DNA from: Flavobacteriales bacterium
Lineage (GTDB): Bacteria; Bacteroidota; Bacteroidia; Flavobacteriales_D; Parvicellaceae
Direction of reading: 5' to 3'
Length of the DNA stretch: 24,898 nucleotides
Assembly: GCA_026993705.1 (NCBI GenBank)
Contig: JALWSJ010000131.1
Location: 1-24,898, forward strand
Each line of letters opens with the position of its first letter. Positions within the stretch are counted from its first letter, which is position 1. The notes beneath the pieces were generated by a model that worked only from the letters and a program-made list of their open reading frames with translations, made no database searches and was not told the DNA's origin. Shown piece after piece: positions 1 through 7,991 of the stretch. The translations under genes were made by a program, and so were the position numbers.

Positions 1-827
1 TAATGACCGCCTATAATATGATGAGAGAACGCAAAAAAGGAGGTTATCTCGTTACCGGAGCTTGGGCAAAAAAAGCAGTCAAAGAAGCTGATTTTGTAGG
101 AGAAGGAGTCGTTGTGGCAACGTCGGAAGACAAAAATAATTCGTATATACCTAAGGATTATACCATTCCGCAAGGATTGGATTACTTACATTACACAAGT
201 AATAACACCATTTTCGGAACACAATTCAAAAACATTCCGCAAACCGATTTACCTTTGGTGTGCGATATGAGTTCCGATATTTTTTCTAAGAAAATTGACG
301 TGTCGAAATACGATATTATTTATGCAGGAGCACAAAAAAATCTTGGACCTGCAGGAACAACGTTATACATAATAAAAGACGAAATATTAGGAAAATCAAG
401 CGTAAAAATTCCGACAATGTTGGATTTTAAAACGCACGCATCAAAAGACTCAATGTTTAATACGCCACCTGTTTTTGCGGTTTACGCATCGATGTTAACC
501 TTGCGTTGGATTAAAGAAATTGGAGGACTTGAAGAAATTGAAAAACGAAACGAAGCTAAAGCCAAACTCTTATATGACGAAATTGATTCAAATCCACTTT
601 TTGAAGGAACAGCCAATAAAGAAGACCGAAGCTTGATGAATGTAACCTTTGTTTTAACCGATGAATCCAAAAAAGAAGCCTTCGATATCCTTTGGAAGGA
701 CGCCAACATAAATGGCTTAAAAGGACATCGCTCTGTAGGTGGATACAGAGCCTCAATGTACAATGCCTTGCCGATAGAAAGCGTACAGGTGCTGGTAGAT
801 GTAATGAGAAAGTTAAAAACAGTATAA
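1..827 (+). CDS. serC: Phosphoserine aminotransferase, 3' part (5' end outside window)
   Basis: SerC is a PLP enzyme that converts 3-phosphohydroxypyruvate and glutamate to phosphoserine in serine synthesis, and also acts in pyridoxal phosphate synthesis. The visible 274 residues match about the last three quarters of the usual 360-residue protein. They include the PLP-lysine segment IIYAGAQKNLGPAG (Lys112 counted from the ATG at position 3), SMFNTPPVFAVY, and the C-terminal GLKGHRSVGGYRASMYNALP. The methionine at position 3 is not the native start: it lies inside the family's conserved region, and the reading frame is open to the window edge. The stop codon is followed after 3 nt by repeat copy 1. 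The family assignment is secure; only the upstream part is missing. Confidence 0.96.
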   Translation, partial: MTAYNMMRERKKGGYLVTGAWAKKAVKEADFVGEGVVVATSEDKNNSYIPKDYTIPQGLDYLHYTSNNTIFGTQFKNIPQTDLPLVCDMSSDIFSKKIDVSKYDIIYAGAQKNLGPAGTTLYIIKDEILGKSSVKIPTMLDFKTHASKDSMFNTPPVFAVYASMLTLRWIKEIGGLEEIEKRNEAKAKLLYDEIDSNPLFEGTANKEDRSLMNVTFVLTDESKKEAFDILWKDANINGLKGHRSVGGYRASMYNALPIESVQVLVDVMRKLKTV

Positions 828-830
828 TCT

Positions 831-1250
831 GGGCGTTCCCCTAATCAAAAAAAGAGCATACCCTTACAGGGAACGCTCTTTTTTTGATTAGGGTCGGGCT
901 ATCACTACTCGCTTTTTTTTGCTTGCAAACAGCAAGCAAGCAAAAAAGAGCTCAAACACGCCGTTCTATCCCTAACGCGAGTGAAATTGGCGGATAGAAA
1001 GTGATTTTTTGGTTTCTTAGACGATGAATAAAAATTTTGCATAGCTCCAGCTATTGAAAATTTTTATGAAGAAGTATAAAGGAAATAAAACATTTTATGG
1101 TGCTCATTATATTTATGTTAGGGATTCCAACTAACGTAAAAATACAACATTGAAAATCAATGAATTATGAAATTACCTAAATTTTTACGTTAGCTCAAAA
1201 AAACTCAACTGTTTTTCACAGTCGCTTAATAATCCCTAACGCAAACCGAA
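831..1250 (+). repeat. Composite hairpin repeat, copy 1 (full length)
   Basis: About 420 bp made of successive hairpins. H1 has a perfect 18-bp stem (840-857 with 875-892). H2 pairs 911-926 with 936-951. H3 is a long imperfect hairpin from ATCCCTAAC (968-976) to GTTAGGGAT (1117-1125), with a tip near GCATAGCTCCAGCTAT. H4 is bounded by GTTAGGGATT (1117-1126) and AATCCCTAAC (1231-1240), with an inner stem CTAACGTAAAAAT/ATTTTTACGTTAG (1131-1143, 1181-1193). Conserved blocks shared with the other copies are GGGCGTTCCC at the start, GGTCGGGCTATCACTACTC between H1 and H2, and CGCCGTTCTATCCCTAAC after H2. The element fills the serC-helicase gap, from 3 nt after the serC stop to 18 nt before the next ATG. 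No promoter motif was recognised in it. Copies 2 to 4 lie at 6445, 16992 and 23449. Confidence 0.9.
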
Positions 1251-1268
1251 AGCCAAATAATAAACAAA

Positions 1269-2603
1269 ATGACATTCAACGACTTAAACCTATCCAAACC
1301 TTTGCTGAATGCCTTGGCAGATTTAGATTTTGTACAACCCACACCTATCCAAGAAAAGGCCTTTCCGCTCATTATGTCTGGAAAAGATATGATTGGAATC
1401 GCCCAAACCGGAACAGGTAAAACTATCGCCTATCTGTTGCCTATTCTCAGGAATTTAAAATATTCAGAGCAAAGACAACCTCGTGTTTTAATCATAGTCC
1501 CGACTCGTGAGCTTGTACAACAGGTCGTCAACGAAGCCAAAGACTTGACAAAATATATGAATGTTCGTATCCTAGGTGTATATGGCGGAACAAATATAAA
1601 CACCCAAAAACAACAAGTGTACGAAGGTGTTGATATATTGGTAGCAACCCCCGGAAGACTTGTGGATTTAGCTCTAACCAAAGTTCTTCGCCTAAAAAGC
1701 ATCAAAAAATTTGTAATTGACGAGGTAGATGAGATGTTTAATCTGGGCTTTAGAGCACAATTAACCAACGTGTTGGATTTATTGCCAGAAAGAAGACAAA
1801 ATATTATGTTTTCTGCTACATCAAATGACGATATAGAAAAGTTAGCGGAAGATTTTTTTATCGCTCCACAAAAAATCGAAATCGTAAAAAGCGGAACGCC
1901 TTTAGAAAAAATAAACCAATCTCTTTATTTAGTTCCCAATTATTATACAAAAGTCAATTTATTAAAACACTTAATAGATGTTAATAAAACGATAACAAAA
2001 GGTCTTGTTTTCGTCGGAAGTAAAAAAATAGCTGACCGTTTATATAATGATTTAGTAGCATCCGGTCAGGAAGGCATTGGTATTATTCATTCCAATAAAT
2101 CACAAAACCAACGGTTTAGAGCAATTGAAGATTTTGAAAACGGCAAAATACGTTTGCTGATTGCTACCGAAATTATTGCAAGAGGAATGGATATAAGAGA
2201 AGTGTCGCATGTTATCAATTTTGATGTACCTGCCTCTCCTGCAAATTATATTCATAGAATCGGACGAACAGGTAGAGCCGGAGAAAAAGGAAAGTCAATC
2301 ACCTTTGCTAACGAAGTAGAGAAAGAATATATCGAAGAGATCGAAGCTTTTATGCAGAAAGAAATTATGCGTATAGATTTTCCCGATGAAGTACAGGTCT
2401 CAAAAGTGTTTACAGATGAAGAAAAACCGAGTTATTCGCAAAAGAATTATTTACCTTCCAATAAAAAGGCTAGTATAGAAGGTGGTGCTTTCCACAAAAA
2501 GAAAGAGAAAAATACTAAAGTTAATTTGGGAGGTAGCTACAAAAGAATTATTAAAGAGAAATATAAAAAGCCCAAAAAGCGAAGTGCTAAAAAGAAACGT
2601 TAG
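1269..2603 (+). CDS. DEAD-box ATP-dependent RNA helicase
   Basis: ATP-driven RNA-unwinding protein of the DEAD-box family, likely acting in ribosome assembly, RNA decay or cold adaptation. Its 444 residues carry the Q motif around PTPIQ (Gln28), Walker A AQTGTGKT (45-52), PTRELV (78-83), TPGR (127-130), motif II DEVD (151-154), SAT (182-184), ARGMD (304-308) and HRIGRTGRAG (329-338). A strongly basic tail of about 40 residues, ending in KKPKKRSAKKKR, probably binds RNA. Motif II reads DEVD rather than DEAD; the catalytic D, E and D are kept, so activity is expected. The gene sits between repeat copy 1 and the sensor kinase gene. It resembles RhlE-like proteins, but I cannot assign a specific paralogue. 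Confidence 0.95.
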   Translation: MTFNDLNLSKPLLNALADLDFVQPTPIQEKAFPLIMSGKDMIGIAQTGTGKTIAYLLPILRNLKYSEQRQPRVLIIVPTRELVQQVVNEAKDLTKYMNVRILGVYGGTNINTQKQQVYEGVDILVATPGRLVDLALTKVLRLKSIKKFVIDEVDEMFNLGFRAQLTNVLDLLPERRQNIMFSATSNDDIEKLAEDFFIAPQKIEIVKSGTPLEKINQSLYLVPNYYTKVNLLKHLIDVNKTITKGLVFVGSKKIADRLYNDLVASGQEGIGIIHSNKSQNQRFRAIEDFENGKIRLLIATEIIARGMDIREVSHVINFDVPASPANYIHRIGRTGRAGEKGKSITFANEVEKEYIEEIEAFMQKEIMRIDFPDEVQVSKVFTDEEKPSYSQKNYLPSNKKASIEGGAFHKKKEKNTKVNLGGSYKRIIKEKYKKPKKRSAKKKR

Positions 2604-2664
2604 TAAATAGTAGCTTTAGTCGTTTATTATTGTATATTTATGTTTTAATTTAGTAAAAGTAAGG

Positions 2665-5664
2665 GTGAAATTGTATCTATCTCCATATAAAGTACTGCTT
2701 TTATTTTTTATCCTTTTTTCGTGGGTAAAAAGTAATGCTCAGCAATATACACTATTGTCTTATAGTGTTTCCGAAGGGTTGGCACAATCTGAGGTGAAAG
2801 ATATTGCTCAAGATAATTTGGGGTTTCTGTGGCTTGCTACCGGTGGAGGAGGTATTTCCCGATTTGATGGAACAAACTTTCAAACTTTTAATGAAAATAA
2901 CGGACTTGGCGGAAATATAGTAACTTCTATAGCTGTTGGAGAAGGTGATACCGTCTATTTTACATCGACTTGGGGACCGGTTTCATATTATTCAAAAGGG
3001 AAGATATATCAATTGCCCAACGGGTTGGAAGGAGCACAATTTGTGCTAAGTCATACTGAATCGGGAAAACTATTTGCTACTAATAATCGTAAAATATACA
3101 CATACAATAAAATTGAAAAAGAATGGGAATCGCAAAGGATACCAACCGATCAAGACATTCATGGTATAGGAGAGTACGACAGTTTACATTTCTATTATTT
3201 TACCGATAATGAGTTGTTTTTGTACAATGTACAAACTCAAAAAAGTAAGCTATTTTATTATTCTTCGGATAAAATAACTACGGTTAAAAAAAATAAATCA
3301 TTTGTTTATTTGACAAAAGAAGGTAAAGGCATTTATACTATACAAGAAGGAAAGGAACAGTCTTATTTATCGAATGATAAATTACCTCAAAATCTTATTA
3401 TACAATCGATAGATGTAGATAAATCCGGTAACCTTTGGTTTGCCACAGAAAATAAAGGAGCTTATTGTTACAACAAAGCAAAAGGAGTTCTTAAAAACAT
3501 ATTCGACCATTCAGAAATGGAGCATCTTGCTCTGTCTAAAATTTTCTGTGATAACCAAAATAATATATGGATGGGTTCATCAGGTAGAGGTGTTATTAAA
3601 TACTTGGATACACCGTTTTTAAATTACAGTAATGTTGAAGGTTTGAGCAATAATAATGTCTTTGCAATTTTAGAGGATTCTAAGGGTAGGATATGGGGAG
3701 GTACTGGAGGTGATGGGGTATATCTCTATGATGGAAATAAGGTCGAACACTTATCTGAAAATAACGTGCTAAAGAATAATGTTGTATTCTCTATTATTGA
3801 AGATAATCATGGTAATGTATGCTTGGGTACAAGAAAAGGAATAGTTAAAATAGTAGATGGTCAACTTTCAAATGTTGAATACATTACATCAAAAGATGGT
3901 TTAGTTAGTGATGCGGTTAATTTTTTAATGACAGATTCCGGAGGAAAGCTTTGGGTGGCTACTTATGGAGGAATTTCAATTATAGATGAGGATACAATAA
4001 TGAATTATTCCGAGGGAAATGGTCTTACAACCAATGCTATTCACACACTTTTTGAAGATAAGAGTGGAGTCGTATGGGTGGGGACGGGGTCAGGATTGTT
4101 AAAATATTACGATGGTAATTTTAGACGTTACGGAGTTGCAGATGGCTTATGCAACCCTTATGTTGGTAGTATTGTAGAAGATAAAAATGGAGTGCTTTGG
4201 TTGGGTACAGATAGATGTATCAGTAAATTTAAAAATGAAAAATTTTATAATTACACAGAGGACGACGGATTGAACTCAACGATTATATATATAATGAATA
4301 CCGATAATAATGGTCATATTTGGGTGGGAACAAATCGAGGGTTGGACAAAATAACAATAGACGAGAATAGCGAGATTATAGACATTGATTTTTTTGGAAA
4401 AGAAGATGGTTTTTCAGGAGAAGAATGTAATACCCGTGGAACATTTCGCTCCAAAAACGGAGATTTGTATTTTGCTACTATCAAAGGGGTATTTAAGTAT
4501 AAAGCCAATCAAAAAGAAAATCAATATGATAGCTATCCATTATACCTAACTGATATTAAATTATTTTTAAATCCTCTTGATTCCATTTACAAAAAAGGAC
4601 AGTTGAATTATTTCGGTGTTCCTGATAGTGTTGTTTTACCTCACAATAAAAACCATCTTACTTTTGAGTTTTTAGGAATAGATTTAAAGAAAGCTAAAGA
4701 TGTACGATATTCTTATAAATTGGAAAATTTTGACTCTACTTGGTTTCGTCAGACACCCACACGCTATGCCGTTTATTCTAATATTCCACCCGGAGAATAT
4801 ATCTTCAAAGTAAAAGCCATAACAAATAAAGTCAAGTCTTCCCCCGAAGTTTACACTTGTAAAGTACACATCGATTCTCCACCACTTCCTTTTTATACCC
4901 AATGGTGGTTTGCTTTATTAGCCACTCTGCTTATTGTTTCCTTGTATTATAATTTTGTTTTCGTGAGAAACAGAGATTTAAAAATATCAAAAGAAGAACT
5001 GGAACAAAAAGTAAAAGAAAGAACTGAAGAGATTCAAAGGCAAAATGAAGAAAAAACAGTTCTACTTCAAGAGATTCACCATCGAGTAAAAAACAACTTA
5101 CAAGTTATCAATTCTTTGTTTAATATTCAGATGTATTATACCGATGAAGAACAAGTGCGTGATATTTTTAAGGAAAGTCAAAATCGAATCTTATCGATGT
5201 CTAAAATACATCAAACCTTATACGAGTCAAAAGATTTCTCTAAGTTAAATCTAAAAAATTATATCTCTGAATTGGTACATGATATCCAATCCGGCTATGA
5301 GGTAGAAAACGATATAGAATTACAATTGGATATAGATGAACATATTTATCTAGGTATTGACTCCGTAGTTCCCTTCGCACTTGTTGTCAATGAGATTCTT
5401 TCCAATGCCTTTAAATATGCTTTCAAAGGAATGAATAGCGACAAAAAAATAATTACAATCAAAATAAGGCAAGATAAAGATAAGGTAACAACCGTATATA
5501 TTGGAGACAATGGCGTGGGAATGCCTCCGGGTGTTCATTGGGAGCATCCAACCACAATGGGAATGGATTTAATTCAAACCTTAGTCAATCAATTAGACGG
5601 AACCGTACGTCTGCATAGCGATGGAACAGGAACAAATTACACGATAATTTTTACAGCAAAATAA
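2665..5664 (+). CDS. Sensor histidine kinase with Reg_prop beta-propeller and Y_Y_Y domain
   Basis: A 999-residue membrane sensor starting at GTG. A signal peptide (about 1-25, ending SNAQ) is followed by a periplasmic beta-propeller region. It has at least nine Reg_prop-type blades of the form xxxIxxDxxGxxWxGT, for example AIHTLFEDKSGVVWVGT and YVGSIVEDKNGVLWLGT. A Y_Y_Y domain follows at about 679-730, then one membrane helix (about 747-767) and a charged coiled linker. The cytoplasmic part is a HisKA_2 dimerisation domain with IHHRVKNNLQ (phosphoacceptor probably His806) and a HATPase domain with N-box VNEILSNAFKYAF (about 906-918) and DNGVGMP. It has no receiver or DNA-binding domain, so it must signal to a separate regulator. 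No response regulator gene is adjacent. The ligand is unknown. The stop is 7 bp from yaaA, so the two genes probably share a transcript. Confidence 0.95.
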   Translation: MKLYLSPYKVLLLFFILFSWVKSNAQQYTLLSYSVSEGLAQSEVKDIAQDNLGFLWLATGGGGISRFDGTNFQTFNENNGLGGNIVTSIAVGEGDTVYFTSTWGPVSYYSKGKIYQLPNGLEGAQFVLSHTESGKLFATNNRKIYTYNKIEKEWESQRIPTDQDIHGIGEYDSLHFYYFTDNELFLYNVQTQKSKLFYYSSDKITTVKKNKSFVYLTKEGKGIYTIQEGKEQSYLSNDKLPQNLIIQSIDVDKSGNLWFATENKGAYCYNKAKGVLKNIFDHSEMEHLALSKIFCDNQNNIWMGSSGRGVIKYLDTPFLNYSNVEGLSNNNVFAILEDSKGRIWGGTGGDGVYLYDGNKVEHLSENNVLKNNVVFSIIEDNHGNVCLGTRKGIVKIVDGQLSNVEYITSKDGLVSDAVNFLMTDSGGKLWVATYGGISIIDEDTIMNYSEGNGLTTNAIHTLFEDKSGVVWVGTGSGLLKYYDGNFRRYGVADGLCNPYVGSIVEDKNGVLWLGTDRCISKFKNEKFYNYTEDDGLNSTIIYIMNTDNNGHIWVGTNRGLDKITIDENSEIIDIDFFGKEDGFSGEECNTRGTFRSKNGDLYFATIKGVFKYKANQKENQYDSYPLYLTDIKLFLNPLDSIYKKGQLNYFGVPDSVVLPHNKNHLTFEFLGIDLKKAKDVRYSYKLENFDSTWFRQTPTRYAVYSNIPPGEYIFKVKAITNKVKSSPEVYTCKVHIDSPPLPFYTQWWFALLATLLIVSLYYNFVFVRNRDLKISKEELEQKVKERTEEIQRQNEEKTVLLQEIHHRVKNNLQVINSLFNIQMYYTDEEQVRDIFKESQNRILSMSKIHQTLYESKDFSKLNLKNYISELVHDIQSGYEVENDIELQLDIDEHIYLGIDSVVPFALVVNEILSNAFKYAFKGMNSDKKIITIKIRQDKDKVTTVYIGDNGVGMPPGVHWEHPTTMGMDLIQTLVNQLDGTVRLHSDGTGTNYTIIFTAK

Positions 5665-5671
5665 ATAAGAG

Positions 5672-6439
5672 ATGAAAATTGTAATATCACCCGCAAAATC
5701 TTTGAACTTCGAAAAACAAATCCCTGCAAATCAATATTCATCCATATCGTTTCCCCAAGAAAGCCAACAGTTGGCAGTTTTGTTAAAAAAGTTTTCCGTA
5801 GAAGATATAAAGTCTTTGATGAAAATAAGCCCCGCACTGGCTGAACTCAATTATCATAGATTTCAGCAATGGCATCTTCCGTTTACATTACAAAACGCCA
5901 AACAAGCAGGATTTGTATTTACAGGCGAAGTTTACAAAGGACTTCAACTCGACACCCTTTCCTTAAAGGAAATACAACAAGCCCAAAAATCATTGCGTAT
6001 TCTCAGTGGTCTGTACGGTGTTTTACGTCCTCTAGACCTAATTCAGCCTTATCGTTTAGAAATGGGAACGCGTTTACAAGTAGATGAGAATACAAAGAAT
6101 CTATATCAATTTTGGCAACAAAAAATTACCGATTTTATCAATAACGAATTGAAAGAAGACGACGGGATATTAGTTAATTTAGCATCCAACGAATATTTTA
6201 AAGCCATAAATAAAAAAGAGTTAAAAGGAGAAGTAGTAACCTGTAACTTTAAAGATAAAAAAGCCGATACCTATAAAATTGTGATGATGTACGCAAAAAA
6301 AGCACGTGGCGAAATGGCACGTTACATTATACAAAACAAATTAAGTAAACAAGAAGAATTGCAGACCTTTGATAAAAATGGGTATATTTTTAATCCGCGA
6401 ATGTCAACTGAAAATGAATTTATCTTTACCAGAGGGTAG
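5672..6439 (+). CDS. yaaA: YaaA family peroxide stress protein (UPF0246/DUF328)
   Basis: 255 residues, close to the E. coli YaaA length, covering the family from end to end. Recognisable segments are the N-terminal MKIVISPAKSLNFE, LSGLYGVLRPLDLIQPYRLEMG, NLYQFW, LVNLASNEYFKAI, and YAKKARGEMARYII near the C-terminus. In E. coli YaaA lowers intracellular free iron and oxidative damage during peroxide stress and has been reported to bind DNA; the same cytoplasmic role is inferred here. It starts 7 bp after the histidine kinase gene, which suggests co-transcription with it. The stop is followed after 5 nt by repeat copy 2. Confidence 0.95.
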   Translation: MKIVISPAKSLNFEKQIPANQYSSISFPQESQQLAVLLKKFSVEDIKSLMKISPALAELNYHRFQQWHLPFTLQNAKQAGFVFTGEVYKGLQLDTLSLKEIQQAQKSLRILSGLYGVLRPLDLIQPYRLEMGTRLQVDENTKNLYQFWQQKITDFINNELKEDDGILVNLASNEYFKAINKKELKGEVVTCNFKDKKADTYKIVMMYAKKARGEMARYIIQNKLSKQEELQTFDKNGYIFNPRMSTENEFIFTRG

Positions 6440-6444
6440 AATTT

Positions 6445-6753
6445 GGGTGTTCCCCTCATTTTCAAAAACAACATATCGCTTTCGCGAAACGTTGTTTTTG
6501 AAAATGAGGGTCGGGCTATCACTACTCACTCTTTTGTGTTGCATAAGTGCAACAACACAAAAGGAGTTCAAACACGCCGTTCTATCCCTAACACAAGTGG
6601 AATGAGTGCATAGAAAGTGAGCTTTAGTTTCTTTAGATGATGAAAAAATTCTTTGCATAGCCGAGTTATGGAAATAATTTTTGAAGAAATATAAAGGAAA
6701 TAAAAGCACTTTATAGTGCTCATTATACTTGTGTTAGGGATACCAATCCCTAG
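6445..6753 (+). repeat. Composite hairpin repeat, copy 2 (H1-H2-H3, H4 missing)
   Basis: H1 has a perfect 19-bp stem (6454-6472 with 6491-6509), H2 lies at 6528-6567, and H3 is about 160 nt with perfect 16-bp ends (6583-6598 with 6727-6742). The start reads GGGTGTTCCC. The inter-hairpin blocks GGTCGGGCTATCACTACTC and CGCCGTTCTATCCCTAAC are identical to copy 1. The copy ends in TTAGGGATACCAATCCCTA (6734-6752), where copy 1 has the same ends separated by about 100 extra bases (H4). It begins 5 nt after the yaaA stop and probably also serves as the 3' end of that transcript. Open frames across it on both strands are not credible genes. Confidence 0.9.
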
Positions 6754-6906
6754 TGTATATGATAAGTACTAAGAAAATAAAAACGCTTTATAAGATTCGT
6801 TTCAATTTTTAAAATATATAAGTAGGAGGTAAAGAAAACAAAGGGGATTAGTAATGACTTTTCAACAATCCGATGTGATTTAAACAATTAAAAAGACTAC
6901 TTTTTT

Positions 6907-6937
6907 TTTGAAAATAAATAAAAAATATATACTTTAG
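6907..6937 (+). promoter_or_regulatory. Predicted Bacteroidota promoter for the porP-gldKLMN operon
   Basis: A -33-like TTTG (6907-6910) and a -7-like TACTTTAG (6930-6937; consensus TAnnTTTG) are separated by 19 nt. This spacing is in the range known for Bacteroidota primary-sigma promoters. Transcription would start near 6945, giving a leader of about 55 nt. The stretch from 6754 to 6906 shows nothing else I can support. Imperfection in the last bases of the -7 motif lowers confidence. Confidence 0.5.
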
Positions 6938-6999
6938 CAAACTTGTAAGCTTAATATAAGTTTACTAATTAGTTTTAACTGGTTAAAAATCAGAATTTT

Positions 7000-7944
7000 A
7001 TGAAGAGAATAATTACAGTTATGTCTGCTTTTGTTTTGTCGTTTACGGGAATGGCACAGCAAGATTATCAATTTACACATTATATGTTCGATAATCTTTC
7101 ATTCAATCCCGGTTACGCAGGGATAACAAATTCCATATGCGGAACAGTAATGGGTAGACAACAGTGGGCTGGTTTTGCAGGTAGTCCTCAAACCGGATTG
7201 ATAAATATTCATGCTCCAATACGATTGTTGCGTGGAGGTTTGGGATTGAGTTACTTAAATGATCAATTAGGATTTGAAAAAAACAATATTGTTCGTTTAT
7301 CGTATTCTTATCATTTAGGTGGTATTGGTCCTGGTACATTGGGGATAGGTGTTTCCGGTGGAATTGTTCAGAAAAGTATTAACGCAACTTGGATTACACC
7401 GGATGGTACTCCGGCACAAGCTGACGGAGCGATAAATGCGTCTGGAAATACTTCAAATACCAGTGATTTGGTTTCTGATTTTAACTTCGGTGCTTTCTAT
7501 TATGCTCCAAATATGTATTTTGGCTTATCGGCTACGCACTTGGGGCAAGCAGAAATGATGAATCTAAATATTCAAAATGTGCAGCATTATTGGTTGACTG
7601 CCGGTTATACGCATAACATTAATCCGCAACTTAAATTGCGTCCTAATTTGTTGGTAAAGTCGGATGTAGCATCTACTCAAATCGACCTAAATGTCAATGT
7701 TTTGTATAAAGATATGGTGTGGGGAGGTTTAACTTATAGATTGGGTGACGCCATTGCACCAATGATTGGTTACCAAAAGAAATTTAAAAATAACGCAACC
7801 TTACGAATAGGTTATTCGTACGGTATCACTACCTCACAAATTAAAAATTACAGTTCAGGTACTCATGACTTTATGATTAACTACTGTTTTAATTTAGAAA
7901 AACCACAAATCTTACAGAAATCTAAAAATCCGAGGTTTTTATAA
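7000..7944 (+). CDS. PorP/SprF family type IX secretion outer-membrane protein
   Basis: 314 residues with a signal peptide (about 1-19, ending GMAQ) and the family hallmark QDYQFTHYMFDNLSFNPGYAG right after it. A run of alternating beta-strand segments follows, typical of an outer-membrane barrel, ending ...GTHDFMINYCFNLEKP. PorP/SprF proteins are partners of type IX secretion in the outer membrane; some are dedicated to the export of particular adhesins or partner with PorE/SprE-like components. It is the first gene of the cluster, 117 bp before gldK, matching the porP-porK-porL-porM-porN order of Porphyromonas. The family has many paralogues in one genome, but this position favours the core PorP-like member. 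Confidence 0.93.
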   Translation: MKRIITVMSAFVLSFTGMAQQDYQFTHYMFDNLSFNPGYAGITNSICGTVMGRQQWAGFAGSPQTGLINIHAPIRLLRGGLGLSYLNDQLGFEKNNIVRLSYSYHLGGIGPGTLGIGVSGGIVQKSINATWITPDGTPAQADGAINASGNTSNTSDLVSDFNFGAFYYAPNMYFGLSATHLGQAEMMNLNIQNVQHYWLTAGYTHNINPQLKLRPNLLVKSDVASTQIDLNVNVLYKDMVWGGLTYRLGDAIAPMIGYQKKFKNNATLRIGYSYGITTSQIKNYSSGTHDFMINYCFNLEKPQILQKSKNPRFL

Positions 7945-7991
7945 TTATTTTTATAAAAATGAAACCTTATTCGCTTAACTACGTTAACAGC

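Noticed and set aside
831..1250. CRISPR array or tandem repeat
   Set aside because: The repeated blocks are not evenly spaced identical repeats with unique spacers; they are hairpin modules with complementary arms.
1719..1730. DEVD in place of DEAD in helicase motif II as a sign of inactivity
   Set aside because: Only the third residue changes; the catalytic Asp, Glu and final Asp are present, and all other motifs are intact.
6369..6709. Open frames on both strands across repeat copy 2 (6369-6605 plus, 6404-6709 minus)
   Set aside because: They overlap the end of yaaA and the hairpin repeat. Both strands stay open only because of the repeat's composition, and the other copies do not conserve the frames.
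6813..6871. AGGAGG-like sequence followed by a 9-codon ORF upstream of porP
   Set aside because: A strong Shine-Dalgarno is rarely used in Bacteroidota, the ORF is tiny, and it lies upstream of the predicted promoter.
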